Source of the DNA: Hymenobacter volaticus
GTDB lineage: Bacteria > Bacteroidota > Bacteroidia > Cytophagales > Hymenobacteraceae
NCBI RefSeq assembly: GCF_022921055.1
Contig: NZ_CP095063.1
Location: forward strand, 186,001-250,000
Length of the DNA stretch: 64,000 bases
Direction of reading: 5' to 3'
This document shows, one piece after another, positions 51,039-61,540 of the stretch. The stretch's first letter is position 1. Every line of letters begins with the position of its first letter. Under the pieces are notes generated by a model, which was not told where the DNA came from, did no database searches, and saw only the letters and a program-made list of their open reading frames with translations. The position numbers and the translations under genes are program-made.

Positions 51039-52268
51039 ATGGTTGAATTTTCCCAAAGCCTGCCCCAGCTACTAGGTTTTATCGGTATTGGTGTGCTGCT
51101 GAGTGCTACGAGTTGCCACAGTACTTCGGTGGTAGAGTCTTCGAGTTCTCGCCACCGGCGGGTGTCCACCGCCGGTGGCGTCCCGCTGCCAGTTGCCAGC
51201 CTTAGCCAAGGGGTATGGCTCAAAGGGGATCTGCATGTTCATTCCCGGCACAGCAAGGAGTCCACTAACAATCCTATTGCTAAGATCATTGCCTTTTCCA
51301 ACCGAGTCGGTATGGATTACCTCTGCATAACTGACCATGACAACCATGTCGAGGGCGATGTGGCGCATCATACCTGGGCTGATCCCGAGTTCAAATCAGA
51401 CTCTTTGCTGTTGCTCTACGGCGCCGAATGGACCACAACCCGCGGGCACGGCAACACCTTCGCTGCCAAACCCTATGATCATAAGCGCTTGTTCGAGGTG
51501 CGGGATCAGCGCGACGTGGTAATTGGCGACGTGAAAAACAAGCTTGGCATTCACCTCTCGGCCAATCATCCGAGTGGGAAAGACCACTTCGGCTACTCTT
51601 ACGACCTGCTGGAGTCGCTGGAGGTATGGAATTCCGTGCTTTGGGCCAACAACGCCAATGCTATCATGATCTGGGATGATATGCTTTCCTCGGGCCGCAA
51701 GCTGACCGGTAGAGGCGGGAGCGATGCGCACCATGGCGTGCCGGACACCCCTGAGCAAACCACGAAAAACAGTGCCCAAGCAAAAGCTAACTACGTGGGG
51801 ACCCCCACCACCTGGGTGTTCGCCACTACGCGGACCTCGCAAGCCGTGGTCGATGCCTTAACGAACGGAAGGGTATCTATCAGTGCAAATCCGTATGCCC
51901 CTCGCGTCGAGTTTTATGCCGATCTAAATCAGGATGGCACTATGGATCTGATGATGGGCGACAACACCAAGGCTACGGGCAAGCCCGTCACGTTCCGGAT
52001 CAAGTTAACTGGAAATGCTATTGCCAATGAAGCCTATTCCATTCAGGTGGTGAAAAATGGCAGTCCGTTCAACACTTTCCAAGCGAGCGGCCCGACCCCT
52101 ACCGCCGAGTTCACCGATACCCCCTTAAGTTCGGGCCGGACTTACTACCGGGTGGTGGTCGAGGGGCCCGCAACTTCTTACCCTCAGGTTCCTGAGTCGT
52201 CGGCGCTGATCGGGAAGATGGTAGGGCTGTCCAACCCGATCTACTTCAACTTCGACCCAAACTTTTGA
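51039..52268 (+). CDS. CehA/McbA-type PHP-domain metallohydrolase lipoprotein
   Basis: A PHP-fold phosphoesterase-like hydrolase. The ATG at 51039 gives a lipoprotein signal (GFIGIGVLLSATSC). The PHP metal motifs are present: LKGDLHVHSRHSKES (H-x-H near residue 70), MDYLCITDHDNHVEG (TDHD near 95), GAEWTTTRGHGNTFA, HPSGKDHFGYS and GRGGSDAHH for the late Asp/His ligands. The C-terminal ~120 residues form a beta-sandwich (RVEFYADLNQDGTMDLMMGD). CehA/McbA proteins include carbaryl and phosphonate-type hydrolases, but most members have unknown substrates. It stands alone with no obvious operon. Confidence 0.82.
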   Translation: MVEFSQSLPQLLGFIGIGVLLSATSCHSTSVVESSSSRHRRVSTAGGVPLPVASLSQGVWLKGDLHVHSRHSKESTNNPIAKIIAFSNRVGMDYLCITDHDNHVEGDVAHHTWADPEFKSDSLLLLYGAEWTTTRGHGNTFAAKPYDHKRLFEVRDQRDVVIGDVKNKLGIHLSANHPSGKDHFGYSYDLLESLEVWNSVLWANNANAIMIWDDMLSSGRKLTGRGGSDAHHGVPDTPEQTTKNSAQAKANYVGTPTTWVFATTRTSQAVVDALTNGRVSISANPYAPRVEFYADLNQDGTMDLMMGDNTKATGKPVTFRIKLTGNAIANEAYSIQVVKNGSPFNTFQASGPTPTAEFTDTPLSSGRTYYRVVVEGPATSYPQVPESSALIGKMVGLSNPIYFNFDPNF

Positions 52269-52380
52269 GCACATCTGAGTTGCAGAAACAACTGAGCCAG
52301 AGTCATAAAAGTAAGCAGGGCGAATCAAGAACGTTAAAACGAGCGGACAGATTCTGTGCTACCTGCTTGCCTTAGCTTTC

Positions 52381-53726
52381 TTACTTGGGCAGCAGCGGAA
52401 TGTCAGCAATAGTGTTGCCTACTTGCCGGCCGAGGGCCAGGGTTGCCTCCTGGGTGAAGCGGTAGTGAATGCCACCGTAGACGCGGGAAACTGCCGCTTC
52501 TTCCATTACGGCTGTGATTGAGGCGTAGTGCCGGGGTGCCGACCCATTCCAGGCGTAGGCGTTGTCCGTGACGGGAACGTCGCCAAACTCCCGTAGCAAC
52601 ACTTGCAGCACCGGCGTGTAGATGCCCGCTAGGCCCGAGGGGTATTCGGGATAAGGAGGCGTCACTAAATAGGGTAGCCACCCAGCCTCTACGTGTCGCT
52701 GGATGTAGGTAACTGGCCGCAGCAGGTTGTACTGAAATTTGCCCCGCCACATGATAATAAAGGCATCCTTGTTGGCAATCCCGGTTTTGGCATAGACAAC
52801 CGCTGCGGTGCCAAGCTTGGCGCGCTGGCTTTGCAGCACGCCGGTAACAATCGAGATGAGGTGCCCAGGCCCGGGCACCCCAACGCCTACTCCGCCCACA
52901 TCTGCCCAATGGTTGGCAATTGCTTTCTGCTCCGGAGTCAAGGATTTTGATATTCTATACACTTCGTGGGCGGCCGCGTAAAACGACGAGGTTGAGTCTT
53001 CGGAATAAGGTACCGCCATGGGAGGTATGGACACCGTGGCACTGGACGCCAGAAAAGGCCGAGAATTCTTCAGGAAGGGCCCGACCGGGTTGGCATTGGC
53101 GGGGGAGTGGGCACCCAGGCACCCGGAAACACCGGTAGCACGTACCCGTCGCTGGAGATGGAAAAATTATCGGTGGTAGACCAGTTGTAGATAGCCGTGG
53201 CAACCGCTTGCCCAAAGGCTTGTGAGCGCGCCACCACAGCTGCCGGGTTCTGGGCGCTAAAGCGGGCCTGATAAGCAGTTTCCAGTGAATCTAGGCGTGC
53301 CCGGTCGGCCTGAGTCAACCCTACTAGCAACTGCTTGCTCAGGCTGGCTAGGGCCGCGTTGGCACTGGCGCCCCAAACGTACCCGCGGTTGCGTTCTGGT
53401 TTGGGCATAGTAGGCATTTGGTAGAGGGTCGACGATAAGCTCACGGCACCCTTCAGGCCGGGTTGCACAGCTTCGTAGAGACCTACGCCGATGTAACCAA
53501 AGCTGCGGTTGTTGGCAATGACATTGGGTTGGGGCGAGGTGCGCAACTGAATCTGGCCGATCAACTTGTACCAGTCGTACACCACGTCGGCACTTTCTTC
53601 GTGCACCGTGGGTGGATGGTTTTCCCATTCGGGTAGCCATTCTTCACAACCGTAGAAAAGCAAACCTGCTAGGACAAGCCCAACAAGACGAGTAATTTTC
53701 TGGCGACGCGTGCAGAGTAAATTCAT
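52381..53726 (-). CDS. Vanadium-haloperoxidase-like PAP2 lipoprotein (one-base frameshift)
   Basis: Belongs to the PAP2 / vanadium-dependent haloperoxidase superfamily. The ATG at 53726 yields a lipoprotein signal (LVGLVLAGLLFYGC). Active-site elements occur in order: KFQYNLLRPVTYI (the K-x6-R-P motif), PEYPSGLAG (normally P-S-G-H, here with Leu for His) and SRVYGGIHYRFT (S-R-x5-H present, with the final Asp of H-x3-D replaced by Thr). The frame breaks at GGGGG 53101-53105. One added base joins WVPTPPA to NANPVGPFLKNSRPFLA and gives 448 residues. The Leu substitution removes the residue thought to tune halide oxidation, so a phosphatase or non-halogenating role is possible. Confidence 0.82.
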
Positions 53727-54615
53727 AGCGAAAAGAACTGCGTGGGAAAAAATCAAGCGGCAGAAAAAGTAGCCTCCTCCCCGAGGTAGGCGTTGCAAAG
53801 AGCATAAGCCAGCAGCGCTAAGCAGCCATCGGCTGAGGCAAGCTCTTCGGACCCAGGACAGCAATGAAAAAACAAGAGGCTGCGGCTAAGCGCAGCCGAG
53901 CCTATGGCCGGATCGAAACGGAAATACCATGACCGTCGTCTAGACGGTGCCCCCACCCAACGACTCTCCTTGAGGAAGCCGTTACTCAATGAAACAGTGT
54001 GATAAATATAGTAAATCTATAATATATGTTAAACGCTTTTAATTTCGCTTATCACCGAAGTGTTCTAGCGACGTTGAATTCAAATGGCTCCTAATGGAAA
54101 GCTAGGTTTTCAATGGGTTGGCAGTAGACACTAGAATGCCAAACAGAGGCGTGTATTGTTGGAATTGATAATACACAACTGATTCCTAGCTGGTCTCTGG
54201 TGAAACCAGACAAACCTCCGGCTAAGAGCAACTCAGTTTCAAGTTGAGTTTAAAGGAATTCAAGTAAACCTTGTCTTAGCAGTTGCCACACTAATTCCTG
54301 TCCCTGACTGCTCCAGGAAGGAGCAGCAATACCACGAATTAAGTTGAAGCGCGTAGCACTCAGGCGTCACTTAGGTCGAGATATCAAGCAAGTCTGTGCA
54401 CGGCTTGCCCAACTGGCGCATAGTTAGGGGCGCGGGGCGGCTTTATCCACAGGAAAGTTTAGGTCTTAGCCCAATATACTATCGAGTAAGCATAGTGAAG
54501 CACCTACTATAGAACCTTGATGCCACTAACTACTTGCCAAGCAGCTAATACCTGAATCCGCTGGCACGCAAATAGCTGAAGTAGAGAATCTAGCCGAACT
54601 TCACAACTGCAATGC
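53727..54615. other. Intergenic region, no gene seen
   Basis: Nearly 900 bases with no supported gene; the 78-codon frame on the minus strand at 53753-53989 has no protein character. An AT-rich patch at 54000-54055 probably contains the haloperoxidase-like gene promoter. Confidence 0.5.
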
Positions 54616-55380
54616 TTACTCCCAAATGCTGTTCGCCTCCGTTAGAATAATAGGCTTGCCATCCGTAATGACAATGGTATGCTCGTGCTGAGCCACGAAG
54701 CTGCCGTCTTTGGTAGCCAGCGTCCACCCGTCGCTGAGCTGATGGGCTATTGTGGCGCGGGTAGAAATAAACGTTTCCACTGCTACCACCGAATTTTTCT
54801 TGAAGCGCTTCAGGTTGTAGCGGTCGTAGTAGCAGGGGATTTCCTTGGGCTCCTCGTGCAGGCTCCGACCGATGCCGTGTCCTACCAGGTTCTTGATCAC
54901 CCGATACCCCGCTTTTCGCGCTTCGCCCTCAATCAGCCCGCCGATATCGGCAATGCGAACACCACCACGAATGCGGCTCAGGGCCGTGCGCAAGATTTGC
55001 CGGGAGGCATCGACCAGCGGCTGGTGCTGGTGAATATCGGTGCCGAGCACGAAAGAGCCGCCGTTATCAGCCCAGTAGCCGTCCAGCTCCGCCGATACGT
55101 CGATGTTGATTAAGTCGCCTTCGTGCAGCACCTTGCTAGCCGACGGAATGCCGTGCGCCACTTCGTTGTTGACGCTGATGCACGTCCAGCCAGGAAAACC
55201 ATAAGTCAGCCGCGGGGCCGACTTAGCCCCCAAGGCCGCCAGAAGACGACCACCATACTCGTCCACCTCTTGCGTGGTCATCCCCGGTTGGGCATACTCG
55301 CGCATTTGCTTGAGGGTAGTGCCAACGGCTTCGCTAATGCGTTGGAGGCCGGCTAAGTCTACGTGAGAGGTGATGGACAT
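54616..55380 (-). CDS. map: Type I methionine aminopeptidase
   Basis: Removes the initiator methionine from nascent proteins. All five metal ligands of the pita-bread fold are visible: INIDVSAELDGYWADNGGSF (two Asp, near residues 94 and 105), LVGHGIGRSLHEEP (His near 168), VAVETFISTRA (Glu near 200) and FVAQHEHTIVI (Glu near 232). VNNEVAHGIPS contains the active-site His. At 254 residues there is no N-terminal zinc-finger extension. Bacteroidota usually carry another map copy near ribosomal genes, so this isolated gene may be a paralogue (inference). It stands alone, facing left. Confidence 0.92.
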   Translation of the reverse strand: MSITSHVDLAGLQRISEAVGTTLKQMREYAQPGMTTQEVDEYGGRLLAALGAKSAPRLTYGFPGWTCISVNNEVAHGIPSASKVLHEGDLINIDVSAELDGYWADNGGSFVLGTDIHQHQPLVDASRQILRTALSRIRGGVRIADIGGLIEGEARKAGYRVIKNLVGHGIGRSLHEEPKEIPCYYDRYNLKRFKKNSVVAVETFISTRATIAHQLSDGWTLATKDGSFVAQHEHTIVITDGKPIILTEANSIWE

Positions 55381-56088
55381 AGAGTACAGAAGTTTAACTC
55401 GCTAACGAAGTAGCGCTTTAACTGGTTAACCCGCAAAAAGCAGTGCCAGTTTACTTTAGTAGTTGGTTTCGGGTTAAAGCGGACAAGGTTGACGTGCTCA
55501 ATCTCTCCTACTCACCAGCTCCCAAACGAAAGAGACCGGGGCAAGGTACTGCTTCCTCAACTATTTTTGCTCGCTACGCACGCTGCCGAGTAGCGTCCCA
55601 TTTAAGAGCCGGGTACTAAGTGATGTTTTGATTTTATATCAGAATCAAATAGAGATTTTCTTGCGCCCTTGGGATGGATACATTGCTGCTACTCCTTCAG
55701 GACTAGTCCTCCCAGTATCCCATCTCCTTTAGTCGCTAGGCGCAAACCCTGCTTCAGGGCAGATTCCAAGACATCGTTAGAAATCTACCAACTGGCGTGA
55801 AGGAATTGCCCGGTTGAAAATACTGAAGCACTAATACGCAGAAGGCAGCGGGTTAAATCCGGCCGCACCAGCTGATTCACACTCCACATTGATTAACAGT
55901 CTTACATGCCTAATCAAAGGAGGAGCGCAGAAAAGAAAATGTATATTCAAGCACTACAGCTCAACAACACATCCTGCAACGCAACCTGGCAGCGCTAGGT
56001 AAGCATGCAGTCGGGCGCGAGGCGGCGCTTCAATTGGAGTGAAACGCCCAACAGAAGCTGATGGCCTCTTTCACATAAAACGCGACAG
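55381..56088. other. Intergenic region upstream of GH130
   Basis: About 700 bases with no supported gene, tRNA or clear promoter. A tRNA-3'-end-like string near 55848-55873 was examined and rejected. Confidence 0.5.
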
Positions 56089-57206
56089 ATGAAAGGTATT
56101 GTAAGTGCTCTGTTGGTGGTGGCTTGCTGGTTGGCTACCACCGCTGCGCCTGGGCAGCAGAAGCTGCCCGATTGGGCTATGGGCCCTTTTATTCGGCCAG
56201 CCCAAGGAAATCCGGTGCTGGAACCCAATCCGCAGAGTACGTTTCTGGATCCGATGAGTGGGCAGCAGGTAGCTTGGGAGGCCAGCGACGTATTCAACCC
56301 GGCAGCGGTCGTAAGAAACAACACCATCTATGTGCTGTACCGCTCCGAAGATAAGTCGGGCACGGGCATTGGGGAGCGAACCTCGCGGCTGGGCTTGGCC
56401 GAAAGCATCAACGGCATCCAGATGAAGCGCCAAGCAACCCCGGTCTTTTACCCGGCCGACGACAATCAAAAGGAGTTTGAGTGGCCGGGTGGCTGCGAAG
56501 ATCCCCGCGTTGCCGCCACGGAAGACGGTACATACGTGATGTTGTACACGCAGTGGAACAAGAAAGTACCCCGACTGGCCGTCGCCACCTCCAAAGATTT
56601 ACGTATCTGGGTTAAACACGGCCCGGCCTTTTACCAAGCCTACGGCGGCAGGTTCAAAGACATTGCCAGCAAGTCCGCTTCTATCGTAACCAAACTGGTT
56701 GACGGCAAACAGGTCATCACCAAGGTGAATGGCAAGTATCTGCTGTATTGGGGCGAGAAGTTTATGAATATCGCCACCTCCGATGATCTACTGAACTGGA
56801 CGCCGATGCTGGATGAAAAAAGGAATTACGAGCGGTACTCCGGCCGCGGCTGAACTACTTCGATAGCGACCTGACCGAGTGTGGGCCGCCAGCTATCATC
56901 ACCGACAAAGGCATTTTGGTTTTGTACAACGGCAAAAACAAGCCGGACGCGGGCCGCGCCGAAGCGTACACCGCCAACACCTACGCGGCGGGGCAGGTTT
57001 TATTTGATTTAGCGGATCCTACCAAAGTCCTTGCCCGGTTAGACAAGCCGTTTTTTGTGCCCACCGAGCCCTTCGAAAAAAGCGGCCAATATCCGGCCGG
57101 AACCGTGTTCGTGGAAGGTTTGGTGTATCATCAAGCCAAATGGTTTCTCTACTATGGTTGCGCCGATAGCCGGGTCGCGGTAGCCGTGTATAATCCTGGT
57201 AAGTAG
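56089..57206 (+). CDS. GH130 beta-mannoside phosphorylase/mannosidase (one-base frameshift)
   Basis: GH130 five-bladed propellers phosphorolyse or hydrolyse beta-mannosides. Seen here: SDVFNPAAVVRNNTIYVLYR (with the catalytic-side Asp region), GLAESINGIQMKRQATPVFY, GGCEDPRVAATEDGTYVMLY, LRPRLNYFDSDLTECGPPAI and VFVEGLVYHQAKWFLYYGCA. A signal peptide (IVSALLVVACWLATTAAPGQ) makes it extracytoplasmic, which favours a hydrolase over a phosphorylase because phosphate-dependent members are usually cytosolic. The frame breaks at GG 56834-56835. One added G turns ERYSGRG-stop into ERVLRPRLNYFDSDL and gives 372 residues. It starts the second glycan cluster. Confidence 0.85.
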
Positions 57207-57226
57207 GATAACTTCTCTTGACTACT

Positions 57227-58858
57227 ATGGCCCGTACTCTAGCAAGCCGCACCCGAAATTATCGGGTTGAATGGCGGTTATTTCTTATGTTTTTCGTGCT
57301 GTCGGTGCTTTATACCGCCCGTGCTGTTAGCTACGCTTCATTTCCAAAAGAAAACCCTACATTCTTAAAGCAAAAAGAAGTTGGTAGGAGCAGCCAGGCG
57401 GACAGCAGCCAACGCCTCGAAAACCCGGTCATACCCGGCGACTTTGCCGATCCTTCTATTATCCGGCAGGGCAAGGTGTATTACGCAACGGGTACCTCGT
57501 CGGAATGGGCGCCGCATTTCCCGCTGTTTAAATCCACGGATATGCTGCACTGGCAGCAGATTGGCTACGTACTACCAAAAACGCCAGCCTGGGCCAAGGC
57601 TTCGTTCTGGGCGCCGGAGCTTTTCTACCACAACGGCACCTACTACGCGTACTATGTTGCCCGTAAAAAAAGCGACGGCCTCTCCTGCATCGGGGTGGCC
57701 ACTTCCAAAGATCCGGCCGCTGGCTTCACCGACAGGGGTATCTTGCTGGCGTTTGGAAAAGAGGCCATCGACCCCTTCGTGCTGGAAGAAAACGGACAAC
57801 TATACATCACCTGGAAGGCTTACGGACTGGATCAGCGGCCCATTGAAATTTTAGGCAGCCGACTTTCCGCGGATGGCTTGCACTTGGAGGGAGAGCCATT
57901 TACCCTGCTCCGGGATGAGCAGAAAAAAGGCTTGGAAGGCCAATGCTTGGTGAAGCATGGCACTTACTACTACCTGTTCTATTCCTTGGGCAACTGCTGT
58001 GGTCGGGACTGTAGCTACCAGGTGGAAGTGGCCCGGTCGGCTACCTTGCGCGGCCCTTACACCCGCTTTACCAATAACCCCATCCTAGCCGAAACCGACA
58101 ACTGGAAATGCACCGGTCATGGTACGGTAGTACGCTCCGAAGAAGGCAAAGACTTTTTGCTCTACCACGCCTACAGCAAAACGGGGGACGTGTATACCGG
58201 CCGGCAAGGCATGCTAGGCGAAGTGGTTTGGGATAACCCAACGGGTTGGCCCACGATACAGCCAATGGGGAAGAAAGTGGCCTCAAGTACAAGCAAGAAC
58301 CTCCGGGATGAGTTTTCAACCGCGTTGCTTTCCTACGCTTGGCAGTGGGATTTTCGCCATAGCCAGCCAACTTGGACGATAACGAAAGGGACGTTGTCGC
58401 TAGCGGGGCAAGCCGCCGTCGATAATCCGAGCGGCACGGCGTTAACTGTTCGTCCGCTCACCGACACGTACGCAATAGCGACGGAAGTAGTCGAGCGTAA
58501 TGCAGCCTTGAAAGGGCTAGTGCTCTACGGTGACGCGGACCAGGCAGTGGGCATCGGGGTCCGCAATAGCGCGGTGGAAGTATGGGCGGTAAAAAACAAA
58601 AAGAGAACGGTGTTGCACGAAACGGCCGTTGGCGCGGGCCAGCCGGTGCAAGTGAAAATGGTGGTAGTGAAAGGCTATCAGTGTCGGTTTTTCTGGCGGG
58701 AAAGCGGCAAGACCTGGCGCGAGCTACCAACGGGGAGTGCGTACTACAATGCCGATTTTCTGCCCCCGTGGGACCGTTGCCCCCGGCCCGGCTTGCTGCA
58801 CCAGGGTGCTGCAACCGACCCGGCTAGATTCAGCTTTTTCGAGATTCTATACCAATAG
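57227..58858 (+). CDS. GH43 arabinan/galactan side-chain enzyme with C-terminal beta-sandwich
   Basis: The N-terminus RLFLMFFVLSVLYTARAVSY is a signal or anchor. The catalytic domain (about residues 65-370) has NPVIPGDFADPSIIRQGKVY (base Asp near 74), EAIDPFVLEENGQLYITW (Asp near 185) and GLEGQCLVKHGTYYYLFYSL (acid Glu near 242). WTGHGTV-type text (KCTGHGTVVRSEEGKDFLLY) supplies the propeller His. The last ~165 residues are a beta-sandwich (LRDEFSTALLSYAWQWDF, GLVLYGDADQAVGIGVRNSA). The ATG at 57227 was chosen over a TTG at 57218. It begins 20 bp after GH130, so the two probably form one transcript. Specificity is uncertain: arabinofuranosidase, xylosidase or galactosidase. Confidence 0.86.
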   Translation: MARTLASRTRNYRVEWRLFLMFFVLSVLYTARAVSYASFPKENPTFLKQKEVGRSSQADSSQRLENPVIPGDFADPSIIRQGKVYYATGTSSEWAPHFPLFKSTDMLHWQQIGYVLPKTPAWAKASFWAPELFYHNGTYYAYYVARKKSDGLSCIGVATSKDPAAGFTDRGILLAFGKEAIDPFVLEENGQLYITWKAYGLDQRPIEILGSRLSADGLHLEGEPFTLLRDEQKKGLEGQCLVKHGTYYYLFYSLGNCCGRDCSYQVEVARSATLRGPYTRFTNNPILAETDNWKCTGHGTVVRSEEGKDFLLYHAYSKTGDVYTGRQGMLGEVVWDNPTGWPTIQPMGKKVASSTSKNLRDEFSTALLSYAWQWDFRHSQPTWTITKGTLSLAGQAAVDNPSGTALTVRPLTDTYAIATEVVERNAALKGLVLYGDADQAVGIGVRNSAVEVWAVKNKKRTVLHETAVGAGQPVQVKMVVVKGYQCRFFWRESGKTWRELPTGSAYYNADFLPPWDRCPRPGLLHQGAATDPARFSFFEILYQ

Positions 58859-59023
58859 GTTTGTGGTTTCAGCAAACTATCCACGCCGGTTAGCAAAGCA
58901 CCCGTAGGCCAATTCATTGCCTATTACTAGCCGTAGTGTGTCGCCGTTGTTGCTATCGACGTAACGGCTAAACTATGTTTCAACGGCTCTTCAAACGGCC
59001 CAGGATTTTGCACTAGATGACTA
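58859..59023. other. Short non-coding gap before a hydrolase remnant
   Basis: No gene seen. The 5' part of the remnant at 59024 is not recoverable here in any frame by eye. Confidence 0.4.
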
Positions 59024-59269
59024 ATGCTTGTGCAATGGCGTCTATGTCTGGATGTACTAATTTATGGTGGCGAACACATGCTAGGAGGGATTTCCGGCTA
59101 CGGGGTGACGGAAATGACGGATGAGGACCCGGAGCGCGTCGCGGTGGTTCAACGTCTGACCTGGGCGTACCTGCGCAGCGCCCTCTATCCCGAAGACCCG
59201 ACCTGGCCAGCCGCTTGTGCCGCGTTACAAGCTAAGCCTCAGCTATGGGGACGGGTTGATTGCAAATAA
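59024..59269 (+). pseudogene. C-terminal remnant of an alpha/beta hydrolase (acetylhydrolase type)
   Basis: Eighty-one codons whose wording GGEHMLGGISGYGVTEMTDE and ERVAVVQRLTWAYLRSALYP matches the end of the platelet-activating-factor-acetylhydrolase-like and chlorophyllase-like hydrolases. GGxHxLGGISGY holds the catalytic His in that family. The upstream Ser and Asp parts are absent; the sequence before about 59050 shows no related coding. A deletion or decay product is most likely. Confidence 0.55.
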
Positions 59270-59424
59270 GGCGGTGTACAGTAGCTGAAACGTTGAAAAC
59301 CGCCAGAAATCAAGCTGTTAGTTTGTGGCCTTCTTTTCAGGGAAGACCAGGAAAGCTGCAACATTTCATTGCCTCCCAACTTTTACTGCTATGGTCACCG
59401 CTGTCCGTTAGCTCGCTGAGCACT

Positions 59425-59763
59425 TTAGCGCCTGGGGTTGAAAACCTCGAGCACGTACACCTTACCCACTGTAGTGACCAAGTACGAAACGTGGTAGGGC
59501 TTCACAAAGCCGGTTGAATCCTTGATGTGGAAGCGGTGCACTACCATGGTGCCACCCACAAAAGTCGCGTTGTTTTCAGGGTTGGGGTAGGGGCCTGTTT
59601 GAAATTCCTCCGGGTGGTAAGAAACTTTCATAGCTGCCACCCGCGCTGCAATAGTGGTGCGCACCGCCTGCGTTGCCTGCTCTTCCTTTATCGTAGTGGG
59701 TATCTGCGCAAAAGCATTGCGCGATAGGAAAACACAGCAGAAGACAAGCAATAGGTTTTTCAT
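59425..59763 (-). CDS. Small secreted protein of unknown function (112 aa)
   Basis: Not recognised. The ATG at 59763 starts a clear signal peptide (KNLLLVFCCVFLSRNAFAQ). The mature part is about 92 residues: a helical stretch (EEQATQAVRTTIAARVAAMK) followed by alternating polar/hydrophobic segments ending in HVSYLVTTVGKVYVLEVFNP, suggesting a small alpha+beta domain. It has no Cys pairs and no catalytic motif. It is divergent from the GH43_24-like gene, with 125 bp between the two starts. It could be a periplasmic accessory protein of the galactan cluster, but only position suggests that. Confidence 0.6.
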   Translation of the reverse strand: MKNLLLVFCCVFLSRNAFAQIPTTIKEEQATQAVRTTIAARVAAMKVSYHPEEFQTGPYPNPENNATFVGGTMVVHRFHIKDSTGFVKPYHVSYLVTTVGKVYVLEVFNPRR

Positions 59764-59888
59764 GATGCCAGACACAACAAAAGCCTCGCCATCGTTATGT
59801 TTCAGGAATTTCTTTCGCTGCTATTACTTGAATTAGCCGTTAATTCTTGGCGACCAGAAACACAGTTAAGACATTTGATTCACCATCT

Positions 59889-61513
59889 ATGCACCTTGGT
59901 CGGAATTTTACAAATCTCTTTGCAAAGAAACGGCCACTCTATTGGCTTATACTTTTTTTGCATATTTCCTTGGTGTTCCCAAGCGTTGCTCAGAAATTAA
60001 ATATCAAAAATGATATTTTCTGGAACACCAAAGACGGTCAACCCATCTACAGTCAGGGCGGCGGTATATTCAAATTCAAAGACCCGAAATCCAGCCAGGA
60101 AAAATATTACTGGTATGGCGTTCATTATAAGGAGGCCGAAACGTACCGGGCCTCACCCAACAAAACCTTGCCCGGTCGAGCTACGAATCGGTAACCTGTT
60201 ATACCTCCTCCGACTTTGTTAACTGGACGTTTGAGGGCGACGCCATGACCAAGGCCGAAGCCATGCCCGACGGCCAATTGACCTGGGTAGGCCGCCTGGG
60301 AGTAGCCTACCTGAAAGAAAGCAACCAGTATGCTATGCTTGTGCAGCATGGCGCTCAGGTGCTTGTTGCCGTCTCAAGCCAGCCGACCGGGCCCTTTACG
60401 TGGCAACAGAAAATTAGTATGCTCGAGCGAATTGGCACCACCAATACCGGCGACCAAACAGTTTTTACCGATGAGGACACCGGCAAGTCTTACCTGGTTT
60501 ATTCGTATGGCCGGGGCCGCAACAAAATTTATGTTTCCGAGATTGGTCTCCGGGACGGCAAGGTAGATTTGCTTGATTGCACCAAGGTTTTCGAGGGAGC
60601 TGGTCGGGAAGGAAATTGCATGTTTAAGTACAGGGGCAAATACTATATGGCTGCCTCTAATCTTTATGGCTGGGATGCTTCGTTGGCATATTACCTGGTG
60701 GCCGACAGTATCAGAGGCCCGTATGAGCCCCGTAACGAGATGTTGGTGCTAGAGGGCAGCCGCGACGACTATGCCCACGTGACGCAAACCGGCTTTTTCT
60801 TCAACGTGAAAGGCAGCCAACAAGAAACCGTTGTTTACTGCGGCGACCGGTGGGCTGATTTTGCCGGCAACGGGTTGGGTTACAACCAATGGTTTCCTCT
60901 CTCCTTCAACGGGGCTACGCCGTATTTTAATTCGCTCGGCTCCTGGAATCTGGATGCCAAAACCGGGGAGTGGGAAGTAGCAGCCGATAACAACTACGTG
61001 AAGAATGGCAGTTTTGAAGCCGACCGAAAACGGATGCCGAGCCAGGTTAAACCCGTACAAACGTATTTGCTCGGTTGGGAAACAACGGTACTCAAGGGCA
61101 ACAAAATTTCGCTCGATACCACCTCTTCCCCTGTGCTGAATTACAACAATACCGAAGCAGACCGGAAGAGAATAATCGGCGAGAAAAGCCTCAACATGAG
61201 CGACAAAGTTGCTTTCGAGAGAAGGGTTTCGCAGGTTATCAGCTCTTCTGCCTACGTGAAACTGCCCGACGGTTTCTACACGCTCACCGCGACGATCAAG
61301 AACACTACTGGCTTCTCGCACCTGGAACTATATGCTGCAAGTGCCGGCAAGCGGAGCACGCATCAGATAAAGCGAGCTAGTCCGCAATGGACTACTATCG
61401 AACTTAAACGGGTGCCAGTTAAGAACGGCAAAGTGGAAATAGGCTTTCAGGCCGCAGGAGCTGCCAACGCTGCTTGCCAAGTAGATGATGTTTCCTTGGT
61501 AAGAGCGAAATAA
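59889..61513 (+). CDS. GH43_24-like exo-beta-1,3-galactanase with C-terminal module (one-base frameshift)
   Basis: The start GQPIYSQGGGIFKFKD followed by KYYWYGVHYKEA matches the (I-x-A/S-x-G-G-G) opening of GH43 subfamily 24. That group lacks the usual base Asp and includes exo-beta-1,3-galactanases. The Asp (GDQTVFTDEDTGKSYLVYSY) and acid Glu (GREGNCMFKYRGKYYMAASN, then GWD) are present. YCGDRWADFAGNGLGYNQW is also typical. From about residue 375 comes a beta-sandwich (YVKNGSFEADRKRM to ANAACQVDDVSLV) resembling CBM-type modules. The frame breaks within CCCGG 60171-60175. One added base joins NKTLPG to SSYESVTCYTSSDFVNWTFE and gives 541 residues. The ATG at 59889 was chosen for its signal peptide. 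It converges on the GH53 gene. Confidence 0.83.
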
Positions 61514-61540
61514 TAAGGCTGTATAATCGCCAATAAAGAA

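Noticed and set aside
53753..53989. 78-codon frame upstream of the haloperoxidase-like gene
   Set aside because: No promoter, no recognisable domain and unusual composition; it overlaps the likely promoter region.
55848..55873. String resembling the T-arm and CCA end of a tRNA
   Set aside because: The T stem does not pair properly, and no anticodon or D arm could be built upstream.
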